From [Streptosporangium] indianense (GTDB lineage: Bacteria > Actinomycetota > Actinomycetes > Streptomycetales > Streptomycetaceae): DNA of 43,013 bases. Below, piece after piece: positions 32,184 through 43,013 of the stretch. The notes beneath the pieces are model-generated. The model was not told the DNA's origin. It made no database searches and saw only the letters and a program-made list of their open reading frames with translations. Each line of letters starts with the position of its first letter. Position 1 is the stretch's first letter. Location of the stretch: the NCBI RefSeq assembly GCF_021474405.1, contig NZ_JAKEIO010000062.1:1-43013 (forward strand), written 5' to 3'. The position numbers were made by a program, and so were the translations under genes.

Positions 32184-32614
32184 CCGCACCGAAGGCGACC
32201 GGCCACACCGCGACCAACAAGGGGGAGCTGAACTGGCTCCTCGACGAGCTCGTGGACCGCGTCGCGAGCATCCGCAAGGCTCTCGTGCTCTCCGGCGACG
32301 GTTTGCCGACGGGCGTGTCCAAGGACCTGACCAGGGAGGACAGCGAGCACCTCGCTGCCGTCGCCTCCGGCTTCCACAGCCTCGCCAAGGGCGTGGGACG
32401 CCACTTCGAGGCCGGCAACGTCCGCCAGACGGTCGTCGAGCTCGACGACGCCTTCCTGTTCGTGACGGCGGCCGGCGACGGCAGTTGCCTCGCCGTCCTC
32501 TCCGACGCCGACTCGGACGTCGGCCAGGTCGCCTACGAGATGACGCTCCTGGTGAAGCGGGTGGGTGCGCATCTGGCCGCCGCACCGCGCACCGATCTGC
32601 CCGCAGGCGGGTAG
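32180..32614 (+). CDS. cvnB: Roadblock/LC7-domain protein (CvnB)
   Basis: 144 residues from the ATG in the ATGA overlap with cvnA. The protein is a single Roadblock/LC7 domain: an N-terminal helix with NWLLDELVDRVASIRKALVL, the turn SGDGLPTG, then a central helix with FHSLAKGVGRHF and strands VELDDAFLFVTAAGDGSCLAVL. Roadblock proteins bind small GTPases and often act as GTPase regulators (MglB-like). In conservons CvnB forms a complex with CvnA, CvnC and CvnD at the membrane. The next gene begins 9 nt downstream. Confidence 0.92.
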   Translation: MTAPKATGHTATNKGELNWLLDELVDRVASIRKALVLSGDGLPTGVSKDLTREDSEHLAAVASGFHSLAKGVGRHFEAGNVRQTVVELDDAFLFVTAAGDGSCLAVLSDADSDVGQVAYEMTLLVKRVGAHLAAAPRTDLPAGG

Positions 32615-32623
32615 TGGGATGAC

Positions 32624-33019
32624 ATGAGCGCTGACGGTCAGGGAAGAAGCCACTGGTTCGACGACGAGGCCGGACCGGTCGTCCGCCCGTACGCCATGAC
32701 CCGGGGCCGCACCAGCAGCCAGGGCCAGCACCGCCTGGACCTGATCGCGGTCGTGGTCGCGGAACCGCAGGCGGACGATCCGGAAGCGGACCACATGCTC
32801 TCCCCGGAGCACGTGGACATCGTCGAACTGTGCCGCGACATCCCGCAGTCGGTCGCCGAACTCGCAGCGGAACTCGACCTGCCGATCGGAGTGGTACGGG
32901 TCCTCGTCGGAGATCTCGTGGACGCGGAATTCGTCCATGTGAACCGGCCCGTACCCCCTGCCGAGCTGCCGGACGAGAGTATTCTGCGCGACGTGATCAA
33001 CGGCCTCCGGGCGCTGTGA
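32624..33019 (+). CDS. cvnC: DUF742 protein (CvnC)
   Basis: 131 residues from the ATG at 32624. DUF742 features are the N-terminal WFDDEAGPVVRPYAMTRGRT segment, a central basic strand HRLDLIAVVV, SPEHVDIVELCRD, and a winged-helix-like C-terminus (SVAELAAELDLPIGVVRVLVGDLV) ending in LRDVINGLRAL. CvnC proteins may link the complex to transcription, but the biochemical role is unknown. In a usual conservon the GTPase gene follows directly. Here a 1231-residue oxoprolinase gene intervenes, starting 24 nt downstream. Confidence 0.92.
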   Translation: MSADGQGRSHWFDDEAGPVVRPYAMTRGRTSSQGQHRLDLIAVVVAEPQADDPEADHMLSPEHVDIVELCRDIPQSVAELAAELDLPIGVVRVLVGDLVDAEFVHVNRPVPPAELPDESILRDVINGLRAL

Positions 33020-33043
33020 GCAGCGCGGAAGCGGGGTATTGAC

Positions 33044-36719
<3,676 letters not shown>

Positions 36720-36739
<20 letters not shown>

Positions 36740-37325
36740 GCGCGGCAAGCCTCCGGTCGAGCCCGTCACGCTCAAGATCCTCGTGGCGGGCGGCTTCGGC
36801 GTGGGCAAGACCACGCTCGTCGGCGCGGTCAGCGAGATCAGGCCGCTGCGCACCGAGGAGCTGCTCACCGAGGCCGGCCGCCCGGTCGACGACACCAGCG
36901 GTGTGGAAGGCAAGCACACGACGACCGTGGCCATGGACTTCGGCCGGATCACCCTCCGCGAGGACCTGGTGCTGTACCTCTTCGGTACGCCCGGGCAGGA
37001 GCGGTTCTGGTTCATGTGGGACGAACTCTCCGAAGGCGCGCTCGGTGCCGTCGTACTCGCCGACACCCGCCGCCTGGAGGACTGTTTCGCCGCCGTCGAT
37101 TACTTCGAACGGCGCTCCATCCCCTTCCTCGTCGGCGTCAACTGCTTCGAGGGCGCTCCCCGTTACCCCGTCGACGACGTCCGCCGGGCCCTCGACCTGG
37201 ACGAGGGCGTGCCGCTCATGATGTGCGACGCCCGCGACCGCGAATCGGTCAAGGAAGCACTCATCGGTGTCGTCCAGCACGCCATGGCGTACGCGGCGGA
37301 CCGCCGTGAGGCCGTCACCGGCTGA
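36720..37325 (+). CDS. cvnD: Conservon Ras-like GTPase (CvnD)
   Basis: 201 residues from the ATG at 36720, inside the last codons of the oxoprolinase gene; the ribosome site AGGAG lies in that gene. The P-loop is GGFGVGKTT (residues 24-32), the DxxG region appears as FGTPGQERF, and the base-recognition position reads VGVNCFEG rather than the classical NKxD, which is normal for the CvnD/MglA-like bacterial group. It probably cycles between GTP and GDP under control of the Roadblock protein and the sensor kinase. Separation from cvnC by an enzyme gene is unusual. A strong hairpin follows 20 nt after its stop. Confidence 0.93.
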
Positions 37326-37344
37326 CGTCCCCGGGGCGACCGGC

Positions 37345-37380
37345 GCGGCCCGTACCCCCACCGACCGGGGTACGGGCCGC
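37345..37380. terminator. Bidirectional hairpin terminator between cvnD and glpK
   Basis: Perfect 14-bp arms, GCGGCCCGTACCCC at 37345-37358 and its exact complement at 37367-37380, enclose an 8-nt loop. It lies in the 81-nt space between the convergent GTPase and glycerol kinase genes and can serve both transcripts. No U-tract is present. Confidence 0.8.
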
Positions 37381-37406
37381 AGCCGGAAACGCGCTCCACG
37401 CGCGCG

Positions 37407-38927
37407 TCAGCTGTCGTCGTCCTCCTCCCAGCCGAAGCTCTTCTCCACGGCCTTGCGCCAGTTGTGGTACTCGCGGTCCCGTACCGACGCCTCCATGTTC
37501 GGCGTCCACTCGACGTCCTTCTGCCAGTGCGCCTTGAGCTCGTCCAGGTCGTTCCACACTCCGGTGGCCAGACCGGCCGCGTACGCGGCGCCCAGACAGG
37601 TCGTCTCGGAGACCTTCGGCCGCACCACCGGCACGTCGAGCACGTCCGACTGGTGCTGCATGAGCAGGTTGTTCTTCGTCATGCCGCCGTCGACCTTCAG
37701 GGTGGTGATGTGCACCCCGGAGTCCTGGTACATGGCGTCCACGACCTCACGGGTCTGCCAGCTGGTCGCCTCCAGCACCGCGCGCGCGAGGTGCGCCTTC
37801 GTGACGTACCGGGTCAGGCCGGTGATCACGCCACGCGCGTCGGAGCGCCAGTACGGGGCGAACAGGCCCGAGAACGCCGGAACGATGTACGCGCCGCCGT
37901 TGTCCTCCACGCTCGCCGCGAGAGGCTCGATCTCGTCCGCCGTCCGGATGATGCCGAGCTGGTCCCGGAACCACTGGACCAGCGCGCCCGTGATGGCGAT
38001 CGCTCCCTCCAGGCAGTAGACCGGCGCCTCATTGCCGATCTTGTAACCCATGGTCGTCAGCAGTCCGCTCTTCGACGGCACCGGGCGGTCGCCCGTGTTG
38101 AGCAGCAGGAAGCTGCCCGTGCCGTAGGTGTTCTTGGCGGTGCCCACGTCGTAGCAGGCCTGCCCGAACACGGCCGCCTGCTGATCGCCCAGCGCGGAGG
38201 CCACGGGCACGCCGGCGAGCTGGCCGACGGCGGTCCCGTACACCTCCGAGGAGGAGCGGATCTCGGGCAGCATGGCCTCGGGGATGTTCATCGCCGACAG
38301 GATCGAGGGGTCCCACTCGAGGGTCTGCAGGTTCATCAGCATGGTGCGGCCGGCGTTGGTCACATCGGTGACGTGCTGCCCGCCGTCCGTGCCGCCGGTG
38401 AGGTTCCAGATCAGCCAGGAGTCCATGGTGCCGAAGGCGATCTCGCCGCGTTCGGCACGGGCCCGCAGGTCCGGCACGTTGTCGAGCAGCCAGGCCGCCT
38501 TGGGCCCCGAGAAGTAGGTGGCCAGCGGCAGACCCGTCTGCTCGCGGAAACGATCCTGCCCGTCCGTGCCGCCCAGCTGGTTGCACAGCGCGGCCGTCCG
38601 CGTGTCCTGCCACACGACGGCGTTGTGCACCGGCTTGCCCGTCGCCCGGTCCCACAGCAGGGTCGTCTCGCGCTGGTTGGTGATGCCCATCGCGCTCAGC
38701 TGGTCGGCTCGCAGACCCGCTTTGGCGATCGCGCCCGCGACCACCGCCTGTACCTTCGACCAGATCTCGGTGGCGTCGTGCTCCACCCAGCCGGGCTTCG
38801 GGAAGATCTGGCGGTGCTCGCGCTGGTCCACGGCGACGATCGCGCCGTCCTGGTCGAAGACGATGCAGCGGCTCGACGTGGTGCCCTGGTCGATGGCTGC
38901 GACGTACTTCGCGGAGTTGTCCGTCAT
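37407..38927 (-). CDS. glpK: Glycerol kinase
   Basis: 506 residues from the ATG at 38927, with a GAAGGGG ribosome site; the open frame extends 16 codons upstream but without a better site. FGGY-kinase signatures are clear: AAIDQGTTSSRCIVFD at the N-terminus, VVWQDTRTA, the GALGDQQAAVFGQACYDVGTAKNTYGTG adenosine region (cited in part), and LKVDGGMTKNN near the C-terminus. It phosphorylates glycerol to sn-glycerol 3-phosphate and thereby traps glycerol taken up by the facilitator encoded 19 nt upstream. No glpD or GylR-type regulator is adjacent, so this resembles a second, partial glycerol locus. Confidence 0.96.
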   Translation of the reverse strand: MTDNSAKYVAAIDQGTTSSRCIVFDQDGAIVAVDQREHRQIFPKPGWVEHDATEIWSKVQAVVAGAIAKAGLRADQLSAMGITNQRETTLLWDRATGKPVHNAVVWQDTRTAALCNQLGGTDGQDRFREQTGLPLATYFSGPKAAWLLDNVPDLRARAERGEIAFGTMDSWLIWNLTGGTDGGQHVTDVTNAGRTMLMNLQTLEWDPSILSAMNIPEAMLPEIRSSSEVYGTAVGQLAGVPVASALGDQQAAVFGQACYDVGTAKNTYGTGSFLLLNTGDRPVPSKSGLLTTMGYKIGNEAPVYCLEGAIAITGALVQWFRDQLGIIRTADEIEPLAASVEDNGGAYIVPAFSGLFAPYWRSDARGVITGLTRYVTKAHLARAVLEATSWQTREVVDAMYQDSGVHITTLKVDGGMTKNNLLMQHQSDVLDVPVVRPKVSETTCLGAAYAAGLATGVWNDLDELKAHWQKDVEWTPNMEASVRDREYHNWRKAVEKSFGWEEDDDS

Positions 38928-38946
38928 GGCTACCCCTTCGGCTGGT

Positions 38947-39741
38947 TCAGAAGGCTGCGTTGTAGATGACGCCACCCAGCAGGCCGCCGATCAGTGGTCC
39001 GACCACGGGGATCCACGAGTAGCCCCAGTCGGACGTTCCCTTGTTCGGGATCGGCAGGATGGAGTGGATGATGCGCGGGCCGAGGTCACGTGCCGGGTTG
39101 ATGGCGTACCCGGTGGGCCCACCCAGGGACAGGCCGATACCGACGACCAGAAGGGACACCAGCAGGATCGCGATGCCGGACCCGTAGATGCCGCCACCGC
39201 CGGGGATCAGGCCGATTCCGACGCCCTCGACGTGCCTGTCCTGACCGACCAGGGCCAGGATGGGCAACACCAGGGCGATGGTGGCGAGGATCTCCGTCAT
39301 CAGGTTGGCGATCGGGTTCCGGATCTCGGGGATGGTGGAGAAGATCCCGAGCGTCGGGACCGGCTCGTCCACCGTGCCCTCCGTGGTGCCCGTCTTCCGC
39401 ACGTTCGCCGCGAACTGTGCGTAGTACACGAGGTAGCACAGGACGGCCCCGATCATGGCGCCGGTGATCTGGCCCAGGAGGTACACCCAGACCTTGCTCC
39501 ACACACCGGTGTCGACGGCGAGGCCGAAGGTGACGGCCGGGTTGATGACCCCTCCGGAGAGGGGAGCGGCGGTGTACGCGCCGGCCAGGACGCCGAAGCC
39601 CCAGCCGAAGGTGATCACGATCCATCCGGAGGCCCGGGCTTTCGAGAATCTGAGGGTGACGGCGGCACACACGCCGGCACCGAACAGGATCAGGATCGCC
39701 GTGCCGATCAGTTCGCCGAAGAAGATGTCTCCGTTAGTCAT
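38947..39741 (-). CDS. glpF: Glycerol facilitator (MIP/aquaglyceroporin)
   Basis: 264 residues from the ATG at 39741 (GAGGAG site). Six hydrophobic segments and two NPA half-helices are visible: INPAV with NPA at residues 67-69 and INPARD at about 214-219. The Asp after the second NPAR is the signature of glycerol-conducting GlpF rather than water-specific aquaporins. An extended loop near 110-135 contains charged Lys/Glu/Asp residues. It lets glycerol diffuse through the membrane for phosphorylation by GlpK. It is the first gene of a two-gene operon. Confidence 0.95.
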   Translation of the reverse strand: MTNGDIFFGELIGTAILILFGAGVCAAVTLRFSKARASGWIVITFGWGFGVLAGAYTAAPLSGGVINPAVTFGLAVDTGVWSKVWVYLLGQITGAMIGAVLCYLVYYAQFAANVRKTGTTEGTVDEPVPTLGIFSTIPEIRNPIANLMTEILATIALVLPILALVGQDRHVEGVGIGLIPGGGGIYGSGIAILLVSLLVVGIGLSLGGPTGYAINPARDLGPRIIHSILPIPNKGTSDWGYSWIPVVGPLIGGLLGGVIYNAAF

Positions 39742-40317
39742 GGCTGCTCCTCAGCCTGGCCCGGGACGATCCGCCCCGGTCCTCACCTGCAGGGTGCGTT
39801 TCCCGTGGCTACTTCAGCCGAAGGCAGGGAGATCCCGCGCCCCGCCCGGCATCCGTGACGAGCGTGCCGTCGCAGCCGGATCGCCCGTGGGGGAAAGGCC
39901 TTGGCGCAGACGCGCTTTCGCGCCGCTGTGCCGGAATGCGCCGACTATGTACGGCGATGTCGACTGACACCGGAAGTGTTCACCGGCACCCCAAGGGCGT
40001 CAAGATAGCCGACCGCAACGGTTGGCGTCGGACGGTCACCGGGCTCGCGCCGGGCCGACGGGCCTGTTTGCTCGGCCACGGCGGCGCCCGGTCGGGTCAA
40101 TGTTCAGATCTGGTCGGACCCGCGCGGGCCCGCCGCGCGAGGCGTGAACGATGGTGTCCGGCCTGCGCCGAGCCCCGCCGGGGGGCCGGAGCCCAGCCGT
40201 GCCTGACTCCTCGCCTGCTAGTGTCCAGCATCCACCTGACCTGGCGGTTTCTCAACCGCAGGAGATCGGCGGGGCCGTGCGCGCCGCGGATACGCGCTGC
40301 CACAGGCCCACCCCGGC
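39742..40317. other. Non-coding stretch upstream of glpF
   Basis: No convincing gene was found here; open frames lack start sites with ribosome sites and resemble no protein family. On the minus strand a TTGACG lies at about 39990, within the part that could hold the glpF promoter, but no good -10 follows. The 40020-40200 part is plain GC-rich sequence without clear repeats. Its gene-poor character continues into the decayed genes to the right. Confidence 0.4.
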
Positions 40318-40590
40318 CCCACAGCCCCCCGGGTTCGGCGGCGGGCCGGTCGGCGTACAGCGCGTGCCCGTAGTAGCGCCCTGGCAAAGCTCGTCTGCGT
40401 CAAATGCCCTCCAGCTGTGAGCGCCGCCGCTCACCGGCCCTTCGTCTCCGGGCATGCACGCATGCATGTCCAGCCCACGACCGCGCCGGTCGGCCTTCTG
40501 GTCACAGCAGCGGCGACATCGATCACCAGGTCGTACGGGGCCGTGCCGTCGGCGCGTTGCAGTGCGGTCAGCGGGAGTCCGGTCCCGGGA
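40318..40590 (-). pseudogene. Possible remnant of a zinc-type alcohol dehydrogenase/oxidoreductase
   Basis: Two short minus-strand fragments look protein-like. One, immediately after the MerR remnant (about 40590-40450), reads LTALQRADGTAPYDLVIDV then RRPTGAVVGW and a CMRAC cysteine cluster. The other (about 40387-40320) reads RYYGHALYADRPA then GLWG, in a different frame. Both faintly resemble N-terminal parts of medium-chain zinc dehydrogenases, with the intervening sequence missing. MerR regulators often neighbour such enzymes. The assignment is weak and may be chance. Confidence 0.25.
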
Positions 40591-41057
40591 CACGGACGCC
40601 GGCGGCGCGCAGCTTGGTCTCGACGAGGGCGGTCAGCCGGGCCGAGGCCGGCGCCTGCTCCGCGGCGTGTTGGGAGATCGGCTTGTACCGGGTCGCGGCC
40701 TGGGTGCGGGCTTGCAGACCAGTGACGATTCTCAGCTGTGCGGGATTGGCGAGGTAGTGATCGGCCATGGCGGTGGCGAGAAGCCCTCGGGGACCAGAGC
40801 CCTGGCCAGCACCCATCCCTCCCGGGCGGCGGCCACCTCGTCGGTGGTGAAACCGAGGCCGGACATACGGCACGCCCGCCCCGGCAAGTGTCCGGACCTG
40901 CACGAGTCGCAACAACTGGACCGATCCGTACCTGCGGTAGCCAGAACTGTCACGTTCGGGCTCCTCGACCAGGCCCAGCTTGTGGTGATGCCGCACCGTC
41001 TTGATCGTGACGCCGGCGAAGGCCGCCGCCTGGCCCGATCGTGATTCCGTTCCTCAT
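40568..41057 (-). pseudogene. Frameshifted MerR-family regulator
   Basis: From the ATG at 41055-41057 the minus strand encodes MRNGITIG. Dropping one C near 41032 restores QAAAFAGVTIKTVRHHHKLG, a classic MerR winged helix, continuing LVEEPERDSSGYRRYGSVQ and LRLVQVRTLAGAGVP in the frame that ends at 40568. Around 40870 the plausible continuation (GLGFTTDEVAAAREGWVLA) moves to another frame, and it returns for LLATAMADHYLANPAQLR through to the stop. Two or three frame changes within 160 codons indicate an inactivated gene, unless the sequence has errors. Confidence 0.7.
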
Positions 41058-41164
41058 ATACCCAATCCGCCTCATGTTCGGGGCCGGCCGCGGATGCGAA
41101 CACCGCGACGGAACAAGGGCGTGCCGCGCCGAACGCGGTGAACCGGCGCGGCCCTGATACGCGT

Positions 41165-41296
41165 TCAGACCGTGGGCAGAGCCGGATCGGCCTTCCCGTC
41201 GCAGAACCTCTCGTTGACGAGCCGCTGTGTGGCCTTTTGAAAGGGCACGGCCCGCGACAGCGCGGCGTCGTCAACCTCAACTGTGATCCAGGCCAT
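41165..41296 (-). CDS. Small hypothetical ORF
   Basis: A 43-codon frame from an ATG at 41294-41296 to a TGA at 41165-41167, with a modest GAGG about 10 nt upstream. The predicted peptide starts MAWITVEVDDAALSRAV and has balanced, protein-like composition rather than the Arg/Pro-rich look of shadow frames. It lies on the same strand as and upstream of the MerR remnant. I recognise no family; it could be a decayed N-terminus. The rest of 41058-41414 shows no other gene. Confidence 0.25.
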   Translation of the reverse strand: MAWITVEVDDAALSRAVPFQKATQRLVNERFCDGKADPALPTV

Positions 41297-41414
41297 GGTC
41301 GCTGCCTCAAGCGAACGTGACGCCCTCCGGCGGTAGTTACAGACGTCGGCCGCCGGTCACCACGTCGCATGGGGTCCTTCCCCCGGCGTCCGCACTCCTG
41401 ATAGACGCAGGTAC

Positions 41415-42224
41415 ATGACACGACTCAGCACCATGGCACGTGCTCTGATCACCGCGGCCGCCGTCCTGCTGGCATCGACCGCCCTCACCCCGACCGCCCA
41501 CGCCGGCACCGAACCCAAGGCACCGAAGGACTTCGTGGCCCTGAGAAGCGTGGATCCGACGATCCTTCAGGAGATGCGCTACGTCACCCCGCACAACTTC
41601 GTGGGCGAGCGCATCGACGGCTACCGGCAACCCCTCTGCATCCTCACCCGCCCCGCCGCCGAAGCCCTCCACCAGGCCCAGCACACACTCCTGCGCAAGG
41701 GCTACACCCTCAAGGTGTACGACTGTTACCGGCCCCAGCGCGCGGTGGACCACTTCGTCCGCTGGGCCGAGGATCTCGACGACCAGGCGATGAAGGGCGA
41801 GTTCTACCCGAACGTCGACAAGACGCGACTCTTCGCCGACGGCTACATCGCGGCGAAATCCGGCCACAGCCGCGGCTCGACCCTGGACGTCACCCTCGTC
41901 AGGCTCCCGGCGAAGCCGACCCGGCCCTACCGCCCGGGAGCGCCCCTGGTGCCGTGCTTCGCACCCCAGGGCGAGCGGTTCCCGGACAACTCGGTCGACA
42001 TGGGGACCGGCTTCGACTGCTTCGACACTCTCTCGCACACCCTCGACCCCCGTATCCAGGGCCACCAGCGTGCCAACCGGCTGCTGCTCAAGAGCACGCT
42101 GGAAGGCCTCGGCTTCGTCAATCTGGCGGAGGAGTGGTGGCACTACACCTTCAAGCCGGAGGCCTATCCGGACACGTACTTCGACTTCCCCGTGTCCCGG
42201 ACATCGCTCACCGGCGCCCACTGA
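41415..42224 (+). CDS. Secreted D-alanyl-D-alanine dipeptidase (VanX/DdpX family)
   Basis: 269 residues from the ATG at 41415. A signal peptide is evident: basic start, hydrophobic ALITAAAVLLASTAL, and an AHA cleavage site near residue 31. The VanX zinc ligands are present in SGHSRGSTLDV (His151, Asp158) and in EEWWHYTF (Glu240 as base, His243). The segment YDCYRPQRAV is also typical. VanX proteins cleave D-Ala-D-Ala; cytoplasmic forms serve vancomycin resistance, whereas an exported form would more likely recycle D-Ala-D-Ala released from peptidoglycan. No vanH/vanA genes are nearby. It is monocistronic as far as can be seen. Confidence 0.92.
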   Translation: MTRLSTMARALITAAAVLLASTALTPTAHAGTEPKAPKDFVALRSVDPTILQEMRYVTPHNFVGERIDGYRQPLCILTRPAAEALHQAQHTLLRKGYTLKVYDCYRPQRAVDHFVRWAEDLDDQAMKGEFYPNVDKTRLFADGYIAAKSGHSRGSTLDVTLVRLPAKPTRPYRPGAPLVPCFAPQGERFPDNSVDMGTGFDCFDTLSHTLDPRIQGHQRANRLLLKSTLEGLGFVNLAEEWWHYTFKPEAYPDTYFDFPVSRTSLTGAH

Positions 42225-42271
42225 GCAGCCTGCCCACGGCGCCCTCTCCGTGATCGGCTACAGTCCGCCGC

Positions 42272-42808
42272 GTGGCCGAATCTCAGCACTCCGCTTCCGA
42301 CTCCGTGCCGAACTCACACTGTTCGAGCTGCGGCGCGCCCTACGGAGAGGGCATCACCGGCTGGCCCCGCACCTGTCAGGTGTGCGGGGCCGTGGCCTAC
42401 CGCAACCCGCTGCCGGTCGCAGTGGCCCTGCAGCCCGTGTACGACACCAAGGGCACCGCCCTGGTCGTCATCACCCGTACCATCGCTCCCGCGCGCGGGG
42501 GCATCTCACTGCCCGGCGGCTACATCGACGACCGGGAGGACTGGCGGCAGGCCGTCATACGCGAACTCCGCGAGGAAACCGGCATCGACGCGGCCGGCCG
42601 TGACGTCCGGCTCGCCGACGCGATGAGCTCACCGGACGGGCACCTGCTGCTGTTCGGACTCCTCCCGGAACGCCCCGCCGAGGGTCTGCCCCCCTCGACC
42701 GCCACGGACGAGACGGCGGGCTGGACCCTCCTGCGCAGGCCCGAGGAACTGGCCTTCCCCCTGCACACCCTGGCCGCACGCGCATGGTTCGAGGGCCGCT
42801 ACATCTGA
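42272..42808 (+). CDS. NUDIX hydrolase with N-terminal zinc ribbon
   Basis: 178 residues from a GTG at 42272. Two CxxC knuckles (CSSCGAP and CQVCGAVAYRNP) form a zinc ribbon like that of NudC-type proteins. The NUDIX box follows in full: GGYIDDRE, seven residues, then RELREETGI, matching G-x5-E-x7-REUxEExGU. The C-terminal TDETAGWTLLRRPEELAFPLH segment is common in ADP-ribose/NUDIX proteins that act on nucleotide sugars or NAD-type substrates. The particular substrate is unknown. It begins 47 nt after the dipeptidase gene and may be transcribed with it. Confidence 0.9.
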   Translation: MAESQHSASDSVPNSHCSSCGAPYGEGITGWPRTCQVCGAVAYRNPLPVAVALQPVYDTKGTALVVITRTIAPARGGISLPGGYIDDREDWRQAVIRELREETGIDAAGRDVRLADAMSSPDGHLLLFGLLPERPAEGLPPSTATDETAGWTLLRRPEELAFPLHTLAARAWFEGRYI

Positions 42809-42848
42809 GCTCGTCCCTCCGGCCCGGGGCGCTCGTCCCTCCGGCCCG
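42809..42848. repeat. Short tandem repeat after the NUDIX gene
   Basis: An 18-bp unit, GCTCGTCCCTCCGGCCCG, occurs at 42809-42826 and again unchanged at 42831-42848 (22-bp period). It lies directly behind the NUDIX stop codon, in the space before the convergent partial gene. No hairpin of note is formed by a single unit. Confidence 0.7.
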
Positions 42849-42878
42849 CGGAGCAGATCCCTCCCTGGCCGGATCAGC

Positions 42879-43013
42879 TCACGGCTCCCGGACCCCTCGA
42901 ACGCGCACCGGGTAGGACGGCACGCCCCCGCCGTCCTCACCCTCCCGCTCGACGACCACCCGGGAGCCCCTCCACCGAGCGGTGTAGCGCACGATCTCCG
43001 GCTCGTCCCACCC
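42879..43013 (-). CDS. C-terminal fragment of a hypothetical protein (cut by window edge)
   Basis: The minus strand is open from the window end to a TGA at 42879-42881, giving 44 residues. They include WDEPEIVRYTARWRGSRVVV and end in YPVRVRGVREP. Composition and strand pattern are protein-like and third-position GC is high. I recognise no family. The start lies beyond the window. Confidence 0.5.
   Translation of the reverse strand, partial: GWDEPEIVRYTARWRGSRVVVEREGEDGGGVPSYPVRVRGVREP

Noticed and set aside
41415..42224. Part of a glycopeptide resistance cluster
   Set aside because: The protein is exported and no vanH, vanA, vanR or vanS gene lies in the window.
42629..42940. A 103-codon minus-strand frame across the NUDIX gene end
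   Set aside because: It overlaps the NUDIX gene antisense and lies in a different frame from the protein-like fragment at 42879-43013.

Overview
The window is very high-GC DNA with Streptomyces-type gene packing: ATGA and GTGA overlaps, frequent GTG starts, a conservon, a mycothiol-dependent enzyme, and two copies of a short intergenic repeat that I associate with Streptomyces chromosomes. I read it as a Streptomyces (or close actinomycete) chromosome. No rRNA, tRNA, CRISPR array, integrase or transposase was seen.

Layout. 1-3021 (+): two GT4 glycosyltransferases (the first cut by the window edge) and an SGNH hydrolase, joined by ATGA overlaps. 3018-7481 (-): MFS transporter, D-glutamate-cyclase-family protein (DUF1445) and 5-oxoprolinase subunits PxpA-B-C in one tight operon, divergent from a GntR/FCD regulator (7665-8360, +); a 13-bp palindrome lies between the two promoters. 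8430-15632 (+): a three-gene condensin-like operon with sizes and order like MksF-MksE-MksB (JetA-JetB-JetC), ending in a 1546-aa SMC-like ATPase. No JetD/MksG nuclease gene is present, and the ATPase head motifs are non-canonical. This is the least understood system in the window.

15684-28089: a choline / glycine betaine catabolic cluster. Choline oxidase-like GMC flavoprotein, APC permease, betaine aldehyde dehydrogenase, Rieske glycine-betaine oxygenase, dimethylglycine oxidase, S-(hydroxymethyl)mycothiol (formaldehyde) dehydrogenase and an IclR regulator are on the minus strand; a Rieske ferredoxin and a BphA4-type ferredoxin reductase are divergent on the plus strand. Together they would take choline to betaine, dimethylglycine and sarcosine, with the released formaldehyde handled by mycothiol.

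28129-37325: a small membrane protein (-), then a conservon (nitrate-sensing-type sensor kinase, Roadblock/LC7 protein, DUF742 protein, Ras-like GTPase) with a full-length ATP-dependent 5-oxoprolinase/hydantoinase inserted between the DUF742 and GTPase genes. The window therefore carries two unrelated 5-oxoprolinase systems. 37407-39741 (-): glycerol kinase and glycerol facilitator. 39742-41414: gene-poor, apparently decayed DNA with a frameshifted MerR regulator and possible oxidoreductase fragments. 41415-43013: secreted VanX-type D-Ala-D-Ala dipeptidase, a zinc-ribbon NUDIX hydrolase, and the C-terminal end of a minus-strand gene cut by the window edge.
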